The position numbers were made by a program, and so were the translations under genes. Shown here in pieces: positions 55,499-64,000 of a stretch of DNA of 64,000 nt. This DNA comes from Prostheceraeus crozeri (taxonomy: Eukaryota; Platyhelminthes; Polycladida; Euryleptidae), in contig CAJQUW010008712.1 in the NCBI GenBank assembly GCA_907163375.1, positions 1 to 64,000 of the forward strand, read 5' to 3'. Numbering within the stretch: position 1 is the first letter of the stretch; each line of letters starts with the position of its first letter. The notes under the pieces are model-generated. The model had not been told where the DNA came from. It did no database searches and saw only the letters and a list, made by a program, of their open reading frames with translations.

Positions 55499-58400
55499 GA
55501 TTAGACGGTTACAGTATTTCTTTCAATAGTACCCGTACATAAATTAAGCAATTAAGTAATTTTTGCGACAAAGGTAATATTTCATGGATTCAGCTGCAAC
55601 TTTAAGTATGGAGTCGTGTCGATGTTGAAAGATGTGAACTAGGCCTACTGATGATTCCTGATATTGGATGAAATAGCAGCTACATGTATTCAGGTCTGCT
55701 CTCATTTTTCAACTGAGGATGCAACTGAACATTCAATGACTCTCTTTGCAAGATGTTTAGAACTACATTACATATGTGATTACGTAAAATAGGCCTGATT
55801 TTTTTCATTGCTTAGCAATGGCTGTCAATTAGTGGCCATTGTCCACTATCAGTTTTGATTTTTGAATAATCAGCATGACATCAATAATAGTCATTTCATT
55901 GACCGCGTTGTTTCCATCATCTAATTCGAATTTAATTAATTTAATCGAATTAATTCATTTAATATAACTGCTGTAACTATGGCTTAAATCGACTGTGATA
56001 TCATAAACTAGAAAACTTATTCTTTTAATCCGTTCCCGAAAAGAACCCGCACTTCATGTGCGAAATAAATCATTTCAACAGGTGGTTGCATGCATATTCG
56101 AAAATCCACTAAATAGCTAGAAAGGTGATCATTAAATGCATGTTAGTCGTCAAGACATTGGTGTCTGAGTCTCTTGCATTCGTAATAAACTCATTCTTCA
56201 ATGCAGAAGGTTGTCATGTAAATAGAAATCCAAAATTGTAAATCGATGTAAATTTTGGAAATTCACTGAGTATTCGAATATTTTTGAAAAATCAATGGCT
56301 ACACTGAGTTTTAGCTTATTATTTGTAAAGCTAGAATGCCTGAATATACTATATTAGAGGCCTGTTTTAGGTATAAAAAGATATTGTGCAGAGGACTTGA
56401 CAAGTCCAAATGATTCAAATAAGTAGAAAACTGCAGAGATACACTGGTGGCAAAATGTCCTGCCGATCCTCCGTAAATACCTGCTTTGATGGTTTCGCAG
56501 TCTCTCATTACTCCCATTAATATATTTTTGGAGATGCAAGCAATTTTGCTTTAATGAACGTCGAATCTCCTTCCAGCGGTTAAGAAACCTAGCAGTTTTC
56601 TGGAATAAACACATTGAAAGCTTCTTTACCGACAGTCATTTCTCAGATAAATGAAATATCGCTGGAACTTTTCAATTAATCACTAAATGACATGTAATAT
56701 AATGTGATGATATTTTGGAAGCTCATATTCGAAAGCATGCAAAGGGTTTGAAAATTGTTCAAATATATTGAACAGTGGAGCCCTTTTAAGTAAAATGAAT
56801 ACTCTTAGATTTCTTGGCGTCTGATTTCAAGCTGGTGCATGGTCTGTAAATCGACATTGCAAGTTGCATGTTTGTCTGATTATACTCTTAATTGATAGGA
56901 GCGATATTTCAAAATGATGAACGTACAGAACGTTTTACAGGATTTCCTTCCTTGTCATCCTGTCGCTGCAGTATTTTGTAAATTCACTATTGCATTTGTG
57001 TACATGATCTTTGGACTAGGGGCAACAATCCAGATCACAAATTCCAACCCGAAAACAAGAAAGCCAGCTCGCAAAATTGACTTTTTGCCCCAACTAAGTT
57101 CCCCCGGAGTGTGCCATAATTTTCATGCAATTTCCATTTTAGGACTTTCTATGGTATTATTAATTGCTATGGCATAAGTGTTCCGACACTGACCTCCAAA
57201 GGATTGGCATGTTGATCATTAGTGTCTGTTTATATCTAAGTTCCGATTAAATCGAGCCTGAAAAAACTTTGACGCAGGGGATCACTTGTTAAGTGGCATT
57301 GTGCGATCTCGTACATTTAAGGGTTAAGTCCATCCCGTAGAGTACAATGCCATGGACCCCCGGGATGGTCCTTAGTGCTTAGCACTTGAAGAGGATCATA
57401 TGTATCCTATGATGGACCAATAGGGGTTAAGTCCAGCTCCACCTAAGAGGCGCCAAGTGAGTCAGTGGCAAGTGTTGTCGTCTCCTCCAAACAGCTGGAG
57501 ATGGATTTCCTCTACTGAACGCCGGTGCAGCAATCGCTGCTCATCCGGTGCATAGAGGTTAAAGCGCGATTCTTCGGACCAGAGAATACGCCTGAAATGC
57601 TCTCTATAGTCTGATTCATTCTAATTTTTCTTCACATTCTTATTTTCTTCACATTCTTAGTGAGTAGTGATTTTAATCTTGACTTGTGGGTGTTGCAGGC
57701 CTACCCCATGCCGAGGAGCATGAGTCACAACCATCTTCGACCATGGAAACCCCTGATGCTCCATGGAGACCATTGGTCGATGATCATCATCGATTGTAGC
57801 TCTGTAGAAGCCCACCGACGACTCTCTAGGTCATCATTCTTTAGTCTTTGATCACTCATCGCTCATCGACTTTGAGCAGATGGGACATCTGGATAATTCC
57901 CATTTCTTTGATGGGCAAAGAATCTAGAGAAATCTCAAAATATCAGTTGAAAAATGGCCACCAGTGTAATACTACTTGCGTAAGTCATTAATTAAATTGG
58001 TTGAGGCTAACCTCCGGTAGATCATAAAGAAAAATAATAATAACTATTATTATATAAAACTAACTAAAAACCTATCTAAAAACTGAAAAAAATATAACTT
58101 ATTACTGCGTTTTAAACAAAATTATAAATCTAACAACTTACTTATGACATTAGCGTCTAAAAAGGAGTGATTATAGACATGACACTTGTGTGTCTGCTTA
58201 TATACTTCAAACTTTGTAACTTATCTAAATCCCAATCTGCTATCAGTCAAATACAATTACAAACAGACCTGTCATTTCTAATGCGGATAACTGGTCAACC
58301 ACGTGTGGTGTTACGCAAATGCTTCAATCGAAGTGAGAAGATGAAGCTGAAGATAATGAAAAGTAAAGAATTTGATCCCTCCAAAGAACCGATCTGGCTT

Positions 58401-58672
58401 TCCCACAGGTTACATGAAGTGCAACTAAAACAGATAATTGATATATGCTGTGATAAAGTTGATGAGGACAAAAGCAATAGAGGTCATCAGCAGGAACTTG
58501 AGCAAGATTCACGTTTCGGCCCCTTAATTCCTGTACGTTCAAACTCGCTCAAGCGGGGCCCTGCTTTAAAGAAAGCAGCCTCGAAAGAAAAATCTCGGAC
58601 ATGTAGTCAGATATATTGACTACGCCATCGAGATGATTCGAACTGACTAAACTGGAAATATGGAAAAGGAAC
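55499..58672. other. Stretch without a confirmed gene
   Basis: Several short ORFs only. The longest is on the plus strand at 58167-58619 (150 aa, basic, with KEFDPSKEPIWLSHRLHEVQ); it has no recognised family, and overlapping minus-strand frames are also open. Near 57,310-57,440 the motif GGGTTAAGTCCA occurs twice about 110 bp apart, possibly parts of a repeat. Confidence 0.35.
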
Positions 58673-60500
58673 TTAAATAAAGTTCGGGCAGTTGTCCAAA
58701 AGTTGCTTAGCGGAGAAATAACCGTATTTCAATAAAGTCTCTCTGTGTTTGTGTAACTGCTTTTCAGCACTGCGCTTAAGATCAAAGCGATTATAACCTC
58801 TCGCAATGAGGGTGGTGGAGGTACGATTTATTTTTTCAATAAAATCGCTCTCATGTGTACAGATGCGAATATATCTCAAAACCTGTCCCGCGAAAACTTT
58901 TATACCGATTTTGTAAGGCATCGTGTTTTGAGGAAATGTTAAGAGCGTAAAAGGAAAATTGAAGTTATCAAGATTATGAAATACAGAAGTAACCGCTTCT
59001 GTATTAGTGATTTGCATTTTAATGTCTAAATATTCAATGTTGTTATCATTATCTCCACTTCTACTTGCCTCCAGACTTGTGGATAAATTTTAGGAATTAA
59101 AGAAGCGAAATGTTTATAATTAATAATACACAGATCGTCTATATATCTAGAGGTATTCGATAGAAGTTTAGCTAGACCATACTTTTTACTTTTCATAAGA
59201 TTAGACATGAAAATATATTCGCAGTGTAAAAGAAAAAGGTCTGCTAGCAAAGGGCTACAATTACCTCCCATCGGTATACCTTTTATCTGTCGAAAAACCA
59301 GTCCACCAAAAGTGACGTAAACTTCATGAATAATGAATTTAATAGCATCCTTAAAGTTATCTTTAGTAAAAACACTATAGCCTTGATACTTTTTACTAGC
59401 TAAAAAACATTTTTCATAACCGATGCATAAGTATTTCCTATTCGAATCATTAAACACCAAATCTAGCAAGTCAGAAATGTGATGAATAACATCGTCATGA
59501 TTCAAGTTAGTGTACAATGTGGAGAAGTCAAAAACTTGCACGTTATGTATATTGATGTTTTGAATATTATTTAGGAATTCGATCGAAGATACTATACTCC
59601 AAAAACAGTTAATTCCGCTATTTTTATAGATAGCGTTACAATATTCCTTAAAGTAATTTCTTATAACGGTTAGGCCTTTATTAATCTTAGTCGAAAGTTG
59701 TTTAGTGGTGCATTGTTTAGCACCTGCTATGAAGCGAAATTTGTAAGGGTTTTTATGCAATTTAGGTATCCAATACAATCGAGGTAGTTTAAGATTATCT
59801 TTATTACAAATGGTATGAAAGAAATTACTAATGATCTCTTTATGATTTACAACTAAACTATTGATCTCTATGTTAACAGGTATGTATGTACTATTACCTA
59901 TAGGAGTTAATGTCTTCAAATCAAATCCAAGTTCCTGTAATAAAACCAGACATAGAATTTCTTGCAAATGAACGCATAATTGCTATTAGCCTTATCTACC
60001 GCAGTAATAATGAAGTTATCATGATAATAATGCTGTAACTTGCTATCTTGCTAAGAGAATTAATGTTACTATTACTCATTGTATTCTTGCTATTGTTACT
60101 GTTTTGGTTCTTGAGCTTATTTATTATATAGTTTATCTCGCACTAATTTTAAAATCTTATTTCTCCAATCCGAATAATCAGCTCTTAAAATTCTTTTGTG
60201 CTTCCTACACATCTTAGCTATGTGCTTATCGAGCAAAACTGTGATACTGTCTATAATATTTTTATGATTACACTTCCTGGGTAAACGATGCTTCGTTCCT
60301 AGAGCAAGCAATTCTTTAAACTCAGGTTCATTAATAAAATTCAAATCACCTGTGAAAACGTGTTTGTGATAATCATTAACAAAAGAAGGGTGATCATTAC
60401 ATTTACACTTAGAATTTAAGATATCATGCAAATCAGACTTATCTAGCGTTTTCAAAAATTTGTTATAGTTGCAGATTTTCAAAGAGACAGGGCTATTCAA
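58673..60500 (-). pseudogene. Penelope-like reverse transcriptase element
   Basis: Read leftward: the N-terminal part at 60500-60117 has a Cys-rich CKCNDHPSF, then HVFTGDLNFINEPEFKELLA and GTKHRLP, a block of Penelope-like elements. A VDKANSNYAFICKK stretch leads to the RT core (59967-59026) with LPRLYWIPKLHKNPYKFR, FDFSTLYTNLNHDD, GIPMGGNCSPLLADLF and SRYIDDLCI. The C-terminal part (59017-58673) reads PYKIGIKVFAGQVLRYIRIC and LIARGYNRFDL. No GIY-YIG endonuclease follows within the region. The element is interrupted in a few places and is dead or partial. Assignment to Penelope-like elements is by motif pattern. Confidence 0.75.
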
Positions 60501-61297
60501 TGTAAAATAAGTTTTCGGAGGATAACAATCCTGTACCTGTTCTGGAACAAGTCGATTAATACTTCTGTCATGCAGAATACTGAGTGTAATATATAGTGTA
60601 ATATATAGTCATATGACATTTGAATTTCCAAGTCTATGTTTGATGTCTATGGTAGAATGAATGATCATAATTTGATTGATCTACATGTAAACTCATGCAT
60701 GATGCCTTTCCTTTCCAGCTAAGTCATATCGTTTGGCTATCTGCTCTGTGTAGAGTAGATTTTCTGGCCCACCCGTGGCCAATACTCTCAGAACGGAGTC
60801 TTCAGTGAAAGGAAAATAATCAGCAGAAGAATTCAATACCGAACTGGTGATGAGCAACAAAAGTTAATGTGAAAATATTTTACAGGAAGTTCCTCAGACA
60901 AAGAGAGTGCAAATGTCAAAATTGATGGACATTTATGTCTGATTGGTGCTTTCTCATCTGGAATAAATTTTCAATCAGTCAAGTTCATTTTTCATCAGTT
61001 AAATAGCAATCAAAAACGGTATTTTATCAACCGATTCAAACGAAACAGTTTCTACAACTCGCAATCAGTGAAATGAGATGGAATATTTTCAATCGCCGGA
61101 TATCCATCTTATCAATATTGTTTTAATCACCGCTGGCCTTGTTTAGTCGGAGCTGCAATCATCAATGTGGGCAATGAAGGACATTGACTGACAAAAATCT
61201 CGTTCTGGAATTTGCAGCCTTGATTGATCACAGCTTTTTCCATCTAGAATCAGGTCATCAAAAATTATCTCAGAGAATTTTCAATTTATGTGGACAT
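60501..61297. other. Stretch without a recognisable gene
   Basis: A short direct repeat GTGTAATATATAGT occurs twice near 60,590-60,610; otherwise nothing could be assigned. Confidence 0.4.
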
Positions 61298-61460
61298 GTC
61301 TCCGTGGCACAATGGTTAAGTGCTTGGCCTGGCGATCTTTCGGTCCAGAGGTCGAGTCCCGATAGTGTGATAGGGAGTCGTCAGGAAGAGCATCCGGACT
61401 AAAAGTGTTACAATGCTCCAGATAAAATCTGACTATGTCGACACCTATGATCGGCAATGA
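61298..61460 (+). mobile_element. tRNA-derived SINE
   Basis: The head starts GTCTCCGTGGCACAATGG, with a pol III A-box TGGCACAATGG (61305-61315) and a B-box GGTCGAGTCCC (61350-61360, one T short of consensus) about 34 bases later. The body contains AGGAAGAGCATCCGGACTAAAA, a module found in many tRNA-type SINEs of aquatic animals (GGAAGGGCATCCGGC..TAAAA type). The head cannot fold as an intact tRNA, so this is a SINE and not a tRNA gene. The 3' end is not sharply defined. Confidence 0.8.
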
Positions 61461-64000
61461 TATCATTTTAGTTTTTATAATGAAAATATACCATTTTTTA
61501 GTGAAATATGCGTAGGCCTACACCATAAATAAATCTAGTCATACAAATTTTTCGATTTGCACTGCTATCATGGTACTTTTACTGCTCTTAGCAATGAAAT
61601 TAAAATTAGATTGCATGCAGCATCGATATATTCCAAATAATGGAAGACCGAAGAAAGCAGTTTATTCATGCAAAGCTTCTTGTAATAATAGATATTGAAC
61701 CGATTTATAGCAGATCACAATTAGCGTTGATCTGACGCGCTGATATAACCTGGTAGAAACTAAATAAAAATTACCATGAATGACCGAAATGCAGGGTTGC
61801 CGTGGGATTGAAATTTGAATCCCTCCCCAACCTACCCCATGCCCACAGAATAGCCTGTGGGCATCCCCACAGAATCTTCATCCACAGGATTAGGCATAGT
61901 GACCGAAGAAAGCAGTTTAGTCATGCAAAGCTTCTTGTATATCAAAACTTAGGTAGGGCCTATGGCGTGTACATTAGACATCGCAAGTTTTGATTCAGGC
62001 TTTATACACTCGAATTACAAATATGCCTACAATATGCAGTTTGTTGGGCCAACAGTATCTAAAGTACGAAAAAAGGCTAAAAATATTTAGATTACAGTCA
62101 AGACTTCAAGAACATCAAGACAGTGTTATTAATGAGTTGTTTGACAATTTGTGTGATAGACAGACTGACAGACAATAGCCTGTTGCTTTTCGCTACATGA
62201 ATCAACCAGTGAGGAAGGACATGGGTAGAACAAACGAAAGAGACTACATTTGCTTCAATACAAAATGCGAAGAATCTATGATTAGAAGATATAATTGAAC
62301 AAAAAACATTGTTGATATTATCATTTTATATCATATTTCAAAAATAAAATGATATAAAATGATATCATTTTTCCTCGGAATAAAATGATCTTTGGTCAGC
62401 ACCGTCCAAGCACAAAGTATGGGGAGTAGTGACGTTGAAACTTCATCATGCACATGGTAATAGGCATCGACATGTCAGTGTTCAAAGCAAGCAGGTCGCA
62501 TCACAGAAATGAATAGTTTGGAAAGAGCCAATCTTTTATGTGTTATAAATATTGATTACCGGTGGCGATATATTTCATCTCACAACAGCTATCTTCAGCC
62601 AAGTGTTGAAGGAACATCGATACAGGTATACAAAATTTGAAATTTTTGCTGATTCATCAGCGAAATTGTTGGATAGGAAATAGAAGATACAGATAGATAT
62701 TGAAGCCCAAGACAGAGAGAAGAAAAGAGAGTTATGAGGGAGGTAGTATGGGGCATAGAAATTGACAGTACCAATAGCACATCTACGCAATCTTGCCTAC
62801 CAATAATCAAATCTTATAACACACACACAAATTGACTGTTTTCAGTAGCAGATCTGCATCAATGAAGTCCCGAATGTGCACTCTATGTTCCAAACTATTT
62901 ATATTTTAAATGTCCAGCAAAAGCCTATTCAGAATTGGGTCGCATTGCTCTCAAACTCTTCTTATCCAGACAACTTGGAACCGCATCCTAGCATTGTCCG
63001 TATCTTAGGAATGTGGGAGCTACCATATTGCTATTTATTACTTTTTCATATTAATAACTTCGACAAAATATGACCGCCTGGTCACACTACTTCATGACGA
63101 AAGGCAAATGAGTAGCTTCTACTCTCTTTAACTCCAGCAATTTCAAACCAATATCCAATGACTCAAATACAGCATCTAGTACGACTGTTTCTTCGGAAGT
63201 GAGCTATTGTTCATCATCACCTTGTAAGTACAAAAACACCATGCATGTAAAACATCATTGTTTGTAAGTGGTAAATTATGAAAATCTGTTCGGCAGACAG
63301 CATCGTCCACAAATCGCGGGTCTGATGACTGTCACCAAGGAGTTTAAGTCATTTTGTCCTTGCATCATCATACCCTGCGTGACATTAAATCAAAATGTCT
63401 TCAAAATTATATATAGGATGTCGCAAAGTCATCTATTCAACACTCGCAGTGATAAGGTCAACCATAGAGTAAGCGTACATCTGTAGAGTGTCGACTCAAA
63501 AAAGTATCTGTATACAGTGAAAATTTTTATATCAAAAGATTCAGTTTTTTGCGAAGATTACGTTCCCGTGGTCCAAAAAATTATTTGAGCAGTTTTAAAA
63601 AGTCAAAATTTTGTCAATTGAAATACTACCGAGATGACTCCCCGTTGTAAGCAAGATGGATATCAAAAGGAATGAATATTTGCTAGTAAGCATCCTAACT
63701 AAGCGATAATCAAGCTGATTATCAAAGGAATTTCATGCTCCGTATAATGGAAGTTTTCATGAAAAAGTTGCGATATTATTCGTGCTTTCTTTGCTGAAAT
63801 GTCAAGTTTATAATTCAATTTTCACCGGTATGATTCTATGATTCACTAAATTCACGTTTCATTTCATGGATCTGAACTGATGTGGAACCATTTACATCTT
63901 TCAAAGTTAATTGAAATCATTGTCTTTGAATCTGTGATTTTGCCATGCCAGTGGCAGCTGTTGCCTGATCACGATTAAGAAGATTCTCATGATGTTCAGC
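61461..64000. other. Right-hand stretch without a recognisable gene
   Basis: Contains an AT-rich palindromic patch near 62,318-62,372 (ATCATTTTATATCAT and its inverse repeated) and a short hairpin-like region with CCCACAG repeats near 61,845-61,880. No ORF with family similarity was found. Confidence 0.4.

Noticed and set aside
61298-61370. A functional tRNA gene
   Set aside because: A- and B-boxes are present but arms do not pair as a cloverleaf, and a SINE body module follows directly.

Overview
The window is a piece of an AT-rich animal genome. Genes are split by introns with GT-AG borders, and the DNA is full of metazoan-type transposable elements (Polinton/Maverick, RTE-type LINE, FLYWCH-MULE, Penelope-like, tRNA-derived SINE, many non-autonomous inverted-repeat elements). 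The palindrome core AGGCCTA recurs in the non-coding part, as it does in several marine invertebrate genomes. A marine invertebrate is the best guess, but no gene here fixes the phylum.

Region 1 (about 1.9-29.6 kb) is one host locus taken apart by insertions. It is a zinc-finger plus tyrosine-recombinase-like (YR) gene on the + strand. One large exon (1941-25210 in present coordinates) contains first an 18.3 kb Polinton (2423-20685, 6-bp target duplication GAGGAT, about 445-bp terminal inverted repeats) and then a 5'-truncated RTE LINE (22199-25068, duplication CGACAACT). The following intron holds a Mutator-like element (about 25233-27235), itself carrying a 282-bp MITE with a 9-bp duplication. 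Two further exons (28887-29065 and 29491-29566) carry the recombinase C-terminus and stop. The YR copy is a pseudogene.

The Polinton shows the full virus-like set: adenain-type protease, integrase with a parvovirus-like PLA2 segment, PX-like and pVI-like minor virion proteins, double-jelly-roll major capsid protein, a coiled-coil/phage-fibre-like protein, an unknown early protein, protein-primed PolB, packaging ATPase, penton and two unassigned late proteins. Virion genes other than the protease lie on the minus strand, and the protease, PolB and unknown early gene on the plus strand. Most virion genes look whole. The polymerase, integrase, unknown early gene and a terminal gene are broken, with roughly six to ten breaks in all. 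The near-identical outer TIRs suggest a fairly recent insertion. The most striking feature is a family of short GC-rich double hairpins scattered through this AT-rich element, both at gene 3' ends and in frame inside genes, where several copies encode the same peptide (TEGSRASP-like). Almost every gene also starts in a T-A-run-ATG context.

Region 2 (about 29.6-64 kb) is gene-poor. It holds long foldback repeats (31084-31935, 35971-36170), several roughly 0.3-1.1 kb elements with terminal inverted repeats and no transposase, two Penelope-like reverse transcriptase remnants, a retroelement C-terminal fragment, a tRNA-derived SINE, and two minus-strand exons (54859-55053 and about 44448-44522) that probably belong to one host multi-pass membrane protein gene with a roughly 10 kb intron.
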